NCBI GenBank assembly: GCA_937898195.1
Contig: CALEJD010000030.1
Span: 1-61,439, forward strand
Origin: an uncultured Clostridia bacterium
GTDB lineage: Bacteria; Bacillota; Clostridia; Oscillospirales; Acutalibacteraceae
DNA: 61,439 nucleotides
Reading direction: 5' to 3'
Shown here piece by piece: positions 7,738 through 14,914 of this stretch. Numbering within the stretch: the first letter of the stretch is position 1; every line of letters starts with the position of its first letter. A program made the translations under genes and the position numbers. The notes beneath the pieces were generated by a model. It ran no database searches. It had not been told where the DNA came from and saw only the letters and a program-made list of their open reading frames with translations.

Positions 7738-7839
7738 AGACTTTCTTTTTGGAGGGATGATGCACAAGTTTTTGATATGCATTTAACGAAATTTTATTCA
7801 GATACGCCAATGATAAGAGTAAAAATAACAGAATTTTAG
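7738..7839 (+). pseudogene. rusA: RusA resolvase, 3' part
   Basis: RLSFWRDDAQVFDMHLTKFY followed by ...PMIRVKITEF-stop is the C-terminal third of RusA, including the catalytic DDAQV motif. It has no ATG. An upstream TTG at 7726, preceded by GGGGGG, could allow restart inside the end of the endonuclease gene. Whether the two fragments assemble into an active resolvase is unknown. As written the gene is split. Confidence 0.75.
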
Positions 7840-7843
7840 AAAT

Positions 7844-7918
7844 AAAATCAATAGTTTATAATTTTTTTTGATAAAGTTGCATTTTTTTGTGGACTTTTAA
7901 AAATAAATATATTATATT
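7844..7918 (+). promoter_or_regulatory. early-type promoter unit B
   Basis: AAAATCAATAGTTTATAA plus a T-run at 7844-7869 (nearly identical to 4107), -35 TGGACT (7890), 17-base spacer, -10 TATATT (7913) within the shared ATATATTATA block. Confidence 0.65.
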
Positions 7919-8062
7919 GTATTTATCAAAGGTAGATGGTTTTATGGGTGAAACATCCCAAGCATTTATTGGAGGTCGGAAAGGTAATCCGTTAAAATTC
8001 TGTCTGGCAACGAAGCCCGTGAAAAAATAGGAAAAAGTAAAACAACAAATGAAAGGGATAAA
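7919..8062 (+). ncRNA. structured 5' leader of unit B
   Basis: About 140 bases without an ORF between promoter and gene. Visible hairpins: TGGG/CCCA (7945-7960, loop TGAAACAT, close to the 3969 hairpin loop), CGGA/TCCG (7977-7991) and GGC/GCC (8006-8017). It ends with the shared ACAAATGAAAGGG. The folded part could be a regulatory leader. No known riboswitch consensus is matched. Confidence 0.45.
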
Positions 8063-8470
8063 ATGAAAAAGAAAAATTTAATAATTTGTGGATTATTATG
8101 TTTAGCTTTAATTTCAAGTTATATTGGAATTAGCCTATATAAAAATTCAGAAGGGTATTTAAAGAAAGAAGCTGAAAAAGTATGTGAGTCAAAATTTGTT
8201 TCATATAAAAATATTGGACCGTATGCACATTGTATGTGTGATGTTAAAGAAACAAAGCGTGTATTTGACGATAAAACATATAAAGAATATCTAAAAGCTA
8301 TAATTAAAAAAGATGCTATGGAGCAGATAAAATTGGAATATACATTAGATACAATGTCAATGTATAAACTTAAAGTAGAAAATAATAAATGTTTAGATGG
8401 TGTTTCAAAAGAGATGATTTTAAAATCTGTTACAGAATATAAAGAAAAACAAAAAAAGGGGGGGAAGTAA
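8063..8470 (+). CDS. membrane-anchored early protein
   Basis: 135 residues. Residues 1-25 (KKKNLIICGLLCLALISSYIGISLY) form a lysine-flanked transmembrane or signal-anchor helix. The rest is a charged soluble domain with four cysteines (VCESK, AHCMCDVKE, NKCLDG), probably periplasmic. It is the first gene after promoter B. Superinfection exclusion or envelope modification would suit a small early membrane protein, but no family is recognised. The stop overlaps the next start. Confidence 0.6.
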   Translation: MKKKNLIICGLLCLALISSYIGISLYKNSEGYLKKEAEKVCESKFVSYKNIGPYAHCMCDVKETKRVFDDKTYKEYLKAIIKKDAMEQIKLEYTLDTMSMYKLKVENNKCLDGVSKEMILKSVTEYKEKQKKGGK

Positions 8471-9222
8471 TGGAAGGAAATTATTTTATTGAATTAAATA
8501 AAATCAATGTAAATGAACACACCGAGCAAAAAAATGGTCTCACATATCTATCGTGGGCTTGGGCTTGGGGAGAAGTAAAAAAAGTTTATCCTGATGCTAA
8601 TTATACCATTTATGAAAATAAGGATGGGTGGAATTATTTTACAGACGGTAAAACTGGCTGGGTTAAAACTGGTGTAACTGTGAATGGGATTGAGCATATT
8701 GAGTATTTGCCAATTATGGATTACAAGAATAAATCAATTTTAGCCGAAAATATCACTTCTTTTGATGTAAATAAAACAATTCAGCGGTCATTGACAAAGG
8801 CTTGTGCAAGACACGGTCTTGGACTTTATATTTATGCTGGGGAAGATTTACCCGAAGAAGATAATTTTGGTGTTGACGAGTTAAAAAACCAAGTTAAAGC
8901 AGATAAAGCGAGAGCAACTAGGGAATTAAATAAAAAGGTTGATGAATATAATAAATCAGATGAGGGTTTGGAAATGCGCTATAAAAATATGTATAAAGCC
9001 ATTTCGGGTTTAAAGGTAATTGACCAATATGATAAAGATAAGGATTTGATGGATAAAATCACGGCTTTGTTGAATGAATTATATGATGCAAAGAAGATGG
9101 TAGCCTATGATGCTTTGAATAAGTTGGTAAATGATAAGATGTTAAAAGAAGAACCTGATGAAATTCCAAAAGACATCTGTGGAAGTGGTATTAAACCAGA
9201 GGAGTATTTACAGGCAGGATAG
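8470..9222 (+). CDS. single-strand annealing protein, DUF1071/Sak3-like
   Basis: 250 residues. Residues 1-130 carry the DUF1071 signature: LTYLSWAWAWGEVKKVYPDA, GWVKTGVTV, LPIMDYKNKSI, DVNKTIQRSLTKACARHGLG. Proteins of this Rad52-related group anneal complementary single strands in phage recombination. The C-terminal half is helical and Lys/Glu-rich. Its neighbours SSB, RusA and the HNH protein make a coherent recombination set. Family recognition is from motif memory. Confidence 0.75.
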   Translation: MEGNYFIELNKINVNEHTEQKNGLTYLSWAWAWGEVKKVYPDANYTIYENKDGWNYFTDGKTGWVKTGVTVNGIEHIEYLPIMDYKNKSILAENITSFDVNKTIQRSLTKACARHGLGLYIYAGEDLPEEDNFGVDELKNQVKADKARATRELNKKVDEYNKSDEGLEMRYKNMYKAISGLKVIDQYDKDKDLMDKITALLNELYDAKKMVAYDALNKLVNDKMLKEEPDEIPKDICGSGIKPEEYLQAG

Positions 9223-9228
9223 AGTTAT

Positions 9229-9276
9229 GGTCGGCAAAATCCTTTATATAAAGCACCTCATTTCAAATTGCCGACC
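9229..9276 (+). other. 9-bp hairpin after the annealing protein gene
   Basis: GGTCGGCAA (9229-9237) pairs perfectly with TTGCCGACC (9268-9276) across a 30-base AT-rich loop. There is no U-run behind it, so it is more likely an mRNA processing or stability element than a terminator. A second, weaker stem lies at 9301-9346. Confidence 0.5.
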
Positions 9277-9300
9277 GCCTAGTTTTAAAGAAGATTTTAA

Positions 9301-9346
9301 TGGGTGGATTTAACTTCTTTAATTTTGAACTGATAAAACCCGCCCA
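9301..9346 (+). other. second intergenic hairpin
   Basis: TGGGTGG (9301-9307) pairs with CCGCCCA (9340-9346) with one G-U. It ends about 10 bases before the AAAGGGG ribosome site of the 9368 gene, so it may modulate translation of the gapR-ssb segment. Confidence 0.4.
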
Positions 9347-9367
9347 CCTATATTTGAAAGGGGAACT

Positions 9368-9529
9368 ATGTTTAATTGGTTTAAGAGATTATTCAAAAAG
9401 GAAGAACAAAGAGGTTTTATGGATATTGAAATTGAAATCAAAGAAGTAAAGCCAATTATTAGATATAATGTCCGTGATAAAAATGGTCGTTTTGTAAAGA
9501 AAGGAAAAACTAATGGAAAAAGACGATAA
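9368..9529 (+). CDS. 53-residue basic protein
   Basis: MFNWFKRLFKKEEQRGF..., ending FVKKGKTNGKRR. The N-terminus is an amphipathic basic helix and the tail is highly basic, suggesting nucleic acid or membrane contact. Good GAAAGGGG ribosome site. It overlaps the gapR-like gene by 17 bases. Not recognised. Confidence 0.5.
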   Translation: MFNWFKRLFKKEEQRGFMDIEIEIKEVKPIIRYNVRDKNGRFVKKGKTNGKRR

Positions 9530-9749
9530 ATTGATTGGGTATATTGAACGCCTTGAAAGATTAAATGAAGAAAAAAAGGAATTGTCTGCTGATATTTCTG
9601 AAGTATTTGCGCAAGCAAAGGGGGATGGCTATGATGCAAAGGCAATTCGTCAAGTTTTAAAACTTCGTAAAATGGCGATTAGTGATAGAGAGGAATATAA
9701 ATTTTTGGTGGATGAGTATCAAAAATTGTTAGATATGGTGGTGAATTAG
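9513..9749 (+). CDS. gapR: GapR-like DUF2312 nucleoid protein
   Basis: 78 residues matching GapR closely: YIERLERLNEEKKELSADI, EVFAQAKGDGYDAKAIRQVL, LRKMA...REEY. In Caulobacter GapR tetramers clamp overtwisted DNA ahead of replication and help type II topoisomerases. The family is almost confined to Alphaproteobacteria and their phages, so this gene is the best host indicator in the window. Length is normal. It precedes ssb directly, suggesting a role in phage DNA replication. Confidence 0.85.
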   Translation: MEKDDKLIGYIERLERLNEEKKELSADISEVFAQAKGDGYDAKAIRQVLKLRKMAISDREEYKFLVDEYQKLLDMVVN

Positions 9750-10055
9750 ATGGAATTTAAAAACCAAGTTATTGTAAGTGGTCGAGCATATCGTCCTCAG
9801 TTGAGAACAACAAAGAGCGGAAAACCAATCACTACATTTGGATTATCTGTTTATTCTGGAAAGGATAAAGATGGGAAATCTAAATACAATTTTATTGATT
9901 GTAAATGTTTTAGTGATGAAAGCAACTTATCGGGGGATGTGGTTGTTGTTGGAAAAATAGGGTTTGACTCTTGGGAAAAGGATGGGAAAAAGTTTGTAAA
10001 GCCGCTTATTATTGTTGACAAGTTAGAAAAGGGTGAAGAACCGCCGTTTGAATAA
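9750..10055 (+). CDS. ssb: single-stranded DNA-binding protein (OB fold)
   Basis: 101 residues. The OB-fold pattern is clear: NQVIVSGRAYRPQLRTTKSG, TTFGLSV, FIDCKCFSD, GDVVVVGKIGFDSWEKDGKK. It ends in an acidic tip EEPPFE, like the SSB C-terminal peptide that recruits partners. Shorter than cellular SSB, as usual for phages. One base after gapR-like and overlapping the HNH gene start (ATGA). Confidence 0.75.
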   Translation: MEFKNQVIVSGRAYRPQLRTTKSGKPITTFGLSVYSGKDKDGKSKYNFIDCKCFSDESNLSGDVVVVGKIGFDSWEKDGKKFVKPLIIVDKLEKGEEPPFE

Positions 10056-10822
10056 TGAAGAAAACAATATATAATATAGAAATGCTTGAAAGAGCCTGTA
10101 ATGATATTTACAGGCTTCTTGCTGAAAAAGGTCAAATAAACCTTGAATGGGGAGAGGTTTATAAGGACAAGAGTTGTCGTCAACTTGGATTCTTTTTTTC
10201 GGCATTAGTGGATAGCGTTATTGCTTTTTACGCTGAAATGGGTATTAAATATACACAGGATGAGGTAAAAAACAATTTTTATCAAGCAGTTAGTTATCTG
10301 GATGATGATTTTAAAAAGAAAGTCCGTAGGTTTAATGGCGAAGAATATGAAGTCCCTTTAAGAATATCTGATATGGATAGGGGGCTTATGAGCCGTTTTA
10401 TTGATAAATGTATATGGCTTATAGATAATTCTGTGGCATTTCGAGGGATGAAATTAGCGCCAGATATTCGCAATACTTGGATAAGGCATATAACGGTAGA
10501 TGATTTAAGAACCATAAATGAAAAGTCATTTGCGTATTTGGATAATGATTATATTGGATATACACATAAGCAAACCTGTCTGGTTTGTGGATGTCACAAC
10601 GATATAGAAGCACATCATTTAAGAATAGACGGAATGGGTGGAACTGCGAAAAAACCGCCAGATTGGATGGTCGTCCCGTTGTGTCAAGAACATCATAGGG
10701 AATACCATTTAAGGGGTCACGAATGGTTTTTAGAGCAAATCCATTGGTTGACAAAGTATTTAACATTGAAAGAGTATCTTATTTGTAATTATTATCGTTG
10801 GAAAAATCATATTGGAGGATAG
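10055..10822 (+). CDS. HNH nuclease-like recombination protein (NinB-like N-terminus, DUF968-like C-terminus)
   Basis: 255 residues. The N-terminal half (KSCRQLGFFFSALVDSVIAF) recalls NinB-type recombination proteins. The C-terminal part is an HNH zinc module: CLVCGCHNDIEAHHL, then GMGGTAKKPPDWMVVPLCQE, then HHREYHLRGHEWF. The Cys pair and the HH/H...H ligands are present, so it should be catalytically competent. It lies between ssb and a regulator, in the recombination cluster. Substrate unknown. Confidence 0.7.
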   Translation: MKKTIYNIEMLERACNDIYRLLAEKGQINLEWGEVYKDKSCRQLGFFFSALVDSVIAFYAEMGIKYTQDEVKNNFYQAVSYLDDDFKKKVRRFNGEEYEVPLRISDMDRGLMSRFIDKCIWLIDNSVAFRGMKLAPDIRNTWIRHITVDDLRTINEKSFAYLDNDYIGYTHKQTCLVCGCHNDIEAHHLRIDGMGGTAKKPPDWMVVPLCQEHHREYHLRGHEWFLEQIHWLTKYLTLKEYLICNYYRWKNHIGG

Positions 10823-10823
10823 T

Positions 10824-11048
10824 ATGTTTAAAGAATTGATTGAAAAAGCGAAAAAACAGGGTGTAACAAGGGCTATGCTTGGCGAAGAAATGTATGGTCG
10901 GTCGCAATATAGTCGGATTTATATGATAAAAAACCCTACGATTGCTACTTTAGACCGTATAGAAAAAGCCATTGAGGTGTTAAAAAACACCCAAAAAGCG
11001 AAAGAAAACCGTAAAAAATTAAAGAAAAAATGTAATAAAATCAAATAG
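10824..11048 (+). CDS. small XRE/Cro-like DNA-binding protein
   Basis: 74 residues from ATG 10824, 5 bases after GGAGG. The upstream TTG at 10812 is unlikely. KKQGVTRAMLGEEMYGRS, then SRIYMIKNPTIATLDRIEKA, resembles a helix-turn-helix of the Cro/XRE kind, with a basic tail ending KCNKIK. Its last codons are part of the promoter C element. It may regulate the early units, which is inference. Confidence 0.55.
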   Translation: MFKELIEKAKKQGVTRAMLGEEMYGRSQYSRIYMIKNPTIATLDRIEKAIEVLKNTQKAKENRKKLKKKCNKIK

Positions 11049-11110
11049 ATGTAAATTTTTTTAAAAAAAATGAAAAAAGTGTTTACATTTGTAAAAAAAT
11101 ATATTATAAG
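11037..11110 (+). promoter_or_regulatory. early-type promoter unit C
   Basis: AAAATCAAATAGATGTAAA plus a T-run from 11037, -35 TTTACA (11082), 17 bases, -10 TATAAG (11105) in the shared ATATATTATA block. The element begins inside the last codons (NKIK) of the upstream gene, as in unit D. Confidence 0.65.
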
Positions 11111-11247
11111 GAACTTATCCGATAAGGATAATTTGGTTTGTATGATTGAGAAATATCACACCAACGGGTAGCCTTCCGAAATCAAGGTGTCAGTTAGTTC
11201 TCCTGTAAAAGAGCAAAGAAACAAAAACAAATGAAAGGGAAAATGAA
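11111..11247 (+). ncRNA. structured 5' leader of unit C
   Basis: About 130 gene-less bases. TTATCC/GGATAA (11115-11131) and ACACC/GGTGT (11058+100 region: 11158-11190) can pair, the second enclosing a CGGGTAGCCTTCCG core. It ends with ACAAATGAAAGGG before the start codon. No terminator-like U-run. Possible regulatory leader, unassigned. Confidence 0.4.
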
Positions 11248-11391
11248 ATGAGATTATTTTGGATTATTGTTATTGGATTGGTTGTACTTGGTGCTTATTT
11301 AATGGGGCAACAAAACAATCAAGTATATAATGAATGCTTGAAAGATGGTATTCATACAGAGCAGAGATGCTTTGAGTTGGCTTATATGTAG
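11248..11391 (+). CDS. 47-residue single-pass membrane peptide
   Basis: MRLFWIIVIGLVVLGAYLMG is a transmembrane helix, followed by a short tail with two cysteines (NECLKDG, QRCFEL). An ATG at 11243 gives only two codons. This start follows GAAAGGG. First gene of unit C. Function unknown. Confidence 0.5.
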   Translation: MRLFWIIVIGLVVLGAYLMGQQNNQVYNECLKDGIHTEQRCFELAYM

Positions 11392-11400
11392 GAGGTATAT

Positions 11401-11547
11401 ATGAGCGATAAGACATTACTTGATTTGTATAATAATGCTTTACAGGCATATAAAGAAGTAAAGTCGGAAAATTTTAAAAAGGTATTATCAAAATTGATTG
11501 ATATGCTTATGATTGAGATTGATAGCCGTCTTGAAATAACAATGTAG
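11401..11547 (+). CDS. 48-residue helical protein
   Basis: Preceded by TAGGAGG 5 bases ahead. All-helical and amphipathic (LLDLYNNALQAYKEVKSENF, KLIDMLMIEIDSRL). No motif. It sits between the small membrane peptide and a winged-helix protein in unit C. Confidence 0.5.
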   Translation: MSDKTLLDLYNNALQAYKEVKSENFKKVLSKLIDMLMIEIDSRLEITM

Positions 11548-11557
11548 GAGAAAAACA

Positions 11558-11818
11558 ATGACAAATAAAACAAATGAAGTTCTGAACCATTTATTAAAGA
11601 AAAAGAATATAACAAGCATAGAGGCAATAGAATTGTTTGGTGCTACTAGATTGTCTGCTATTATATTTAAATTGAGAGAGCGTGGTTATAACATCGTCAC
11701 AAAAAAAGAAGAATGTGTTGACCGTTATGGAAATGTTTGCAGATATGGTCGATATATTTATTTGGGAACTAATAACTCAAACAATGATAGTTTTTGGGAT
11801 TGGTTTAGAAAAAAATAA
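11558..11818 (+). CDS. winged helix-turn-helix protein
   Basis: 86 residues. NEVLNHLLKKKNITSIEAIE, LFGATRLSAIIFKLRERGYN and IVTKKEECVDRYGN form the compact winged-helix pattern found in many phage early regions: helices, recognition helix, then a beta wing with aromatic residues. Likely a DNA-binding regulator or accessory factor. Targets unknown. SD GGAG precedes the ATG. Confidence 0.65.
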   Translation: MTNKTNEVLNHLLKKKNITSIEAIELFGATRLSAIIFKLRERGYNIVTKKEECVDRYGNVCRYGRYIYLGTNNSNNDSFWDWFRKK

Positions 11819-11839
11819 CAAAATGAGCGGATTATTGAA

Positions 11840-12232
11840 ATGAAAACTTGGGATAAATGGACAAAAATGGAATTGCTATCATTAAAGCAAAGGCATTGGG
11901 ACATCACGTCTGAATATGCGTCTGTCTTGCTTGTAAATTCAAGGATGAAACACGATAGTGGATATAATTTATTTGCCATTGTTGGTGTTGATGATGATGG
12001 TGTGCCAGTTGAGATTGCTGGTTATATGGATGATTTTCGGTTAGATAGGGTTAAAGGTACTGATGTGTTGACTGATATTAGATTAAGGCCTTATTATATC
12101 GGAATTGATTGTTCAATGAACGGAGTATTTAGAATACACTCTTATAGGTATAACATTGAAGTTGGTCCGAATATATCTACAACTTGTTTTAATTTTAAGG
12201 AATGGGAAAACGATTTTGGAAAGAATAAATGA
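11840..12232 (+). CDS. hypothetical protein
   Basis: 130 residues, alpha/beta, no recognised motif. The middle part (GYNLFAIVGVDDDGVPVEIA) reads like a small beta-sheet domain. Only GATTATTGAAATG-type sequence precedes the start, so initiation looks weak. In the unit C operon between a wHTH protein and another unknown. Confidence 0.5.
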   Translation: MKTWDKWTKMELLSLKQRHWDITSEYASVLLVNSRMKHDSGYNLFAIVGVDDDGVPVEIAGYMDDFRLDRVKGTDVLTDIRLRPYYIGIDCSMNGVFRIHSYRYNIEVGPNISTTCFNFKEWENDFGKNK

Positions 12233-12295
12233 TGCCTATGAAGAGTTAAAAGATTATTCAGAATATGAAAGTTTAGAAAAAACAAAGGAGGAAAA

Positions 12296-12574
12296 ATGAA
12301 ACAAGGTGTATTAAATATTATAAATATCTGGGTTGATGGGCATAGAACTTCTGTAAAGTTGACGGATGTCCAGAGAAATGTAGCAGAAGAATTGGCTGGT
12401 TTTAGGGATATGAAGTTGCCAGATTATTTGGCTATGCTTGCCGAAGCGTCAAGGGATGTGGATAAAAATTATGGTAGAAGTATGGGAATAAGGGATGGGA
12501 TTATTATGGAACTTTACCAGATTTTATGCACGACTTTAAAGAGAGATGTTGGGATTAAAAAGGTTTTGAATTAG
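12296..12574 (+). CDS. hypothetical helical protein
   Basis: 92 residues with AAAGGAGG before the ATG. A beta start (VLNIINIWVDGHRTSVKL) is followed by helices (RNVAEELAGFRDMKL). Not recognised. The 63-base gap upstream may code a 27-residue peptide from a TTG at about 12218, which I do not call. Confidence 0.5.
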   Translation: MKQGVLNIINIWVDGHRTSVKLTDVQRNVAEELAGFRDMKLPDYLAMLAEASRDVDKNYGRSMGIRDGIIMELYQILCTTLKRDVGIKKVLN

Positions 12575-12582
12575 GTGGATAA

Positions 12583-12765
12583 ATGAAAGTCGGGGAACTT
12601 ATAAAAGCATTAAAAAAATATGACCAAGAACGTGATATTTGTATTTTAGATGCTGATACAGGATGGTCTTTAAATATAAAGGGGATAAAGTTAAATGATG
12701 AATATGATAAAAAAGACCTTTGTATTTTTGGAGATTATCTTGATAGGTATAAAGTAAATGATTAG
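12583..12765 (+). CDS. small conserved phage protein (KVGELIKAL family)
   Basis: 60 residues. KVGELIKALKKYDQERDICI is the opening of a common short phage protein of unknown function, followed by acidic strands. Nine bases after the upstream stop with GGTGG ahead, and overlapping the next gene by 8 bases. Confidence 0.55.
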   Translation: MKVGELIKALKKYDQERDICILDADTGWSLNIKGIKLNDEYDKKDLCIFGDYLDRYKVND

Positions 12766-12943
12766 TTGGACAAAGACAGAAGTGGTTATTGAGAATGGGG
12801 ATGATTTGGACGAAGAAAGCCAAATAAATCTTGATTGGTGGATGGCTAGGTGCGAGTATTTTAAAGATAGATGTTTAGATTTGGAAAAAGAAAATAAGGA
12901 ACTGAAAAAAAAGTTAAAAAACAGGTTGACAAGTATATTTTAA
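12758..12943 (+). CDS. small coiled-coil protein
   Basis: 61 residues. The C-terminal 30 (CLDLEKENKELKKKLKNRL) are a clear heptad coiled coil. The N-terminus is acidic. Such small proteins are frequent in phage early regions. Partner unknown. Confidence 0.5.
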   Translation: MISWTKTEVVIENGDDLDEESQINLDWWMARCEYFKDRCLDLEKENKELKKKLKNRLTSIF

Positions 12944-12975
12944 TGTGCTAGTTCTTTATTTGGAAGGGGTAATAA

Positions 12976-13662
12976 ATGGACGCACTTTACGTTTTGGGAA
13001 AGTCATCACAATATGATAACCTTGAACTTCGGTTATCATTGAGAGGTTTAGAACAAAATGCGAAAGATTTGGAAAGCGTATTTATTGTTGGTGAAAAGCC
13101 AAAGTGGATAAAAAATGTAGTCCATATCCCCGTAGATGATGTTTATACGAGAGAAAACAATGTTTTTAGAAAGATTTTGACTGCTTGTAAGTTAGATATT
13201 TCTGAAAACTTTTTCTTTATGAATGATGATTTTTATATGATGAAGCCATTTATTATGGCAGAATATCCTTATTTTGTAAATGGCGAAGTTGTTGGGATTT
13301 CAAATCCGTCACGCTATCAAGAAATACAGAATAAGACATTGAATGAGTTACAATCAAAAGGGATGACACGAGTAATGGATTATAGGGTTCACTGCCCGAT
13401 TGTTTTTAATAAAGAAAAATTTTTAATGTTAGAGAATTATTATAAAGACACAAAGTTAGAAAATGTCGGGTATTCTTTAAGATTGTTGTATGGAAATCTT
13501 TTTGTGGAAAATCCTATTATTACAGAAGATTGTAAATTATGGGGATTGGATGAAATAAGGGAAACTAAACAAGGGTGTATATCTACAAAAGATGATTGTG
13601 ATGATGTGTTGCAAGAATTATTGAAAATTTTTAATAAACCGTCAAAATATGAAAGGGGATGA
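12976..13662 (+). CDS. Stealth-like glycosyl/phosphosugar transferase
   Basis: 228 residues resembling the conserved core of Stealth (capsule sugar-phosphate transferase) proteins: LRLSLRGLEQNA, SVFIVGEKPKWI, VVHIPVDDVY, then FFFMNDDFYMMKPF. The NDD motif would bind the metal/nucleotide. Shorter than cellular Stealth enzymes and without their regulatory modules. Possible roles are sugar decoration of phage DNA, of host surface polymer, or of a protein. The sequence cannot decide. It starts a sub-block with AAGGGG before the ATG. Confidence 0.6.
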   Translation: MDALYVLGKSSQYDNLELRLSLRGLEQNAKDLESVFIVGEKPKWIKNVVHIPVDDVYTRENNVFRKILTACKLDISENFFFMNDDFYMMKPFIMAEYPYFVNGEVVGISNPSRYQEIQNKTLNELQSKGMTRVMDYRVHCPIVFNKEKFLMLENYYKDTKLENVGYSLRLLYGNLFVENPIITEDCKLWGLDEIRETKQGCISTKDDCDDVLQELLKIFNKPSKYERG

Positions 13663-13664
13663 AA

Positions 13665-13889
13665 ATGGGTGATATAAATTGTGGTGAAAGGGATTTGGGG
13701 CGAGCCGTTATTCTTCGAGCAATAGAAGATGCGAGTTCACATAGGAATAGTCTTGACCGTAAGGAAGCAAGGCTTTTTTTATGCGCAAAGTCTAAATTAT
13801 GGGAAAATTCACTATCATTTTGGTGCTATATGGCTGGATGGGAAAAAGATGACCTTGTAAAATATGCAAGGGGAAAGTGGGGTAATTGA
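13665..13889 (+). CDS. small hypothetical protein
   Basis: 74 residues from ATG 13665, chosen because GAAAGGGG lies 7 bases upstream. ATG 13659 is too close to it. KEARLFLCAKSKLWENSLSF followed by WCYMAGWEKDDLVKYA resembles a small family seen in alphaproteobacterial phages in which an ARxW segment precedes a helix. Function unknown. Confidence 0.5.
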   Translation: MGDINCGERDLGRAVILRAIEDASSHRNSLDRKEARLFLCAKSKLWENSLSFWCYMAGWEKDDLVKYARGKWGN

Positions 13890-13890
13890 A

Positions 13891-14154
13891 ATGGAATATG
13901 AATTGACTTTGTTTAAAATTGAGGATAGTTATTCTTTGGTCAATTTAAGGGATTTGTGTTTAAGGGAAACAAAAGAAAAATTCCCCAAACCAGTAGATGG
14001 GGAAGAATATGAAGAATATTTGGAATTTGTACAGCAAGAATCAGATTTATTATTTGCGCAAAGATTAAAAGATATTGCTTCTAATATAGAAAGACGTATA
14101 TTAGAGCCACAAAGTCAAATGATAAAGGAAACGTATCAGGGGGTGTTTAAATGA
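13891..14154 (+). CDS. hypothetical acidic helical protein
   Basis: 87 residues from ATG 13891. An in-frame ATG at 13864 lies inside the preceding gene. Acidic helices (EEYEEYLEFVQQESDLLFAQ). The last codons overlap the next start (ATGA). No family recognised. Confidence 0.5.
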   Translation: MEYELTLFKIEDSYSLVNLRDLCLRETKEKFPKPVDGEEYEEYLEFVQQESDLLFAQRLKDIASNIERRILEPQSQMIKETYQGVFK

Positions 14155-14330
14155 AACTAATTGAGAAAAAAGAAGGAAATAAAACAATATATAAATGGGT
14201 GTCAGACGATTGGGGAGAAGAAGAAAAACCCGAAAGAGATATGACAACAAGTGGCAGACGGATACTTTCGACGGGTCTAACGGAAGAACAGTATAAAAAC
14301 ATCTTTAAAAAAGATAATAAAATCAAATAG
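14151..14330 (+). CDS. 59-residue hypothetical protein
   Basis: Short charged protein starting in the ATGA overlap, with GGGGG upstream. It ends FKKDNKIK. The last codons coincide with the AATAAAATCAAATAG promoter element, as with the gene before unit C. No motif. Confidence 0.45.
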   Translation: MKLIEKKEGNKTIYKWVSDDWGEEEKPERDMTTSGRRILSTGLTEEQYKNIFKKDNKIK

Positions 14331-14392
14331 ATATAAAATTTTTTACTTTTTTTGTATTTTTTAGTTGACATCACAAAAAAATATATTATAAT
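14319..14392 (+). promoter_or_regulatory. early-type promoter unit D
   Basis: AAAATCAAATAGATATAAAA plus T-run from 14319, -35 TTGACA (14365), 16 bases, -10 TATAAT (14387) in the shared block ATATATTATAAT. A small hairpin GTGGAC/GTTCAC (about 14399-14420) follows, then ACAAATGAAAGGG. The strongest match of the five to consensus. Confidence 0.75.
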
Positions 14393-14444
14393 ATATAATG
14401 TGGACGGGATAAAGGTTCACGAACAAATGAAAGGGAATATAAAA

Positions 14445-14672
14445 ATGAATGAAAAAGAATTAAAAGAATTTACCAATCAGAAGTTTGAATTGATAAATCT
14501 TAAAAAGTTGCTTGGTGAAGTAAAATCCACAATTGAATTATATCAATCCCACAATAAAAACGAACATCATTTTGATGGGATTATGAAAGAACTTGAAGCC
14601 AATGGTGTTAAAGGGACTTTTGATTCTGCGATTGAATATGACAATTACATCAAGGGGGTAAAGAATGATTAA
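14445..14672 (+). CDS. small helical early protein
   Basis: 75 residues from ATG 14445, which has the shared GAAAGGG leader. Upstream in-frame codons to 14352 cover the promoter and are not credible. Helical: FTNQKFELINLKKLLGEVKS. First gene of the long small-gene operon D. Function unknown. Confidence 0.55.
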   Translation: MNEKELKEFTNQKFELINLKKLLGEVKSTIELYQSHNKNEHHFDGIMKELEANGVKGTFDSAIEYDNYIKGVKND

Positions 14673-14913
14673 GGATTTTATAAAGGAATGCTTAGAACAA
14701 GCCAAAGAGGAGTACTTTAACACAGACCATCGTTTTCACGGTGATGAGAATGCCAAAGACGCCGAGTGGACAAACTTGTTAAAGCGTATGGATAGGGATT
14801 TTTATGATGAATGGATAGACCCAGTTATCGAGCAAGAGGATAAAGAACTGTGGGATTGTTCAAATAAGTTTATGTTGTATATGTTGACAAAAGAAGTGAT
14901 TGAGGAGATGTAA
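14665..14913 (+). CDS. hypothetical acidic protein
   Basis: 82 residues, overlapping the upstream gene by 8 bases, SD AAGGGGG. Helical and acidic, with W residues (DFYDEWIDPVIEQEDKELWD). Unrecognised. Confidence 0.5.
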   Translation: MIKDFIKECLEQAKEEYFNTDHRFHGDENAKDAEWTNLLKRMDRDFYDEWIDPVIEQEDKELWDCSNKFMLYMLTKEVIEEM

Positions 14914-14914
14914 T

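Noticed and set aside
7925..8020. Cobalamin riboswitch
   Set aside because: A few short similarities (GGTAATCCG, CTGTC.GGCAAC) but the B12-box order and the main helices do not fit.
12218..12298. 27-codon ORF from TTG overlapping the 11840 gene end
   Set aside because: Non-ATG start, very short, no conservation visible.
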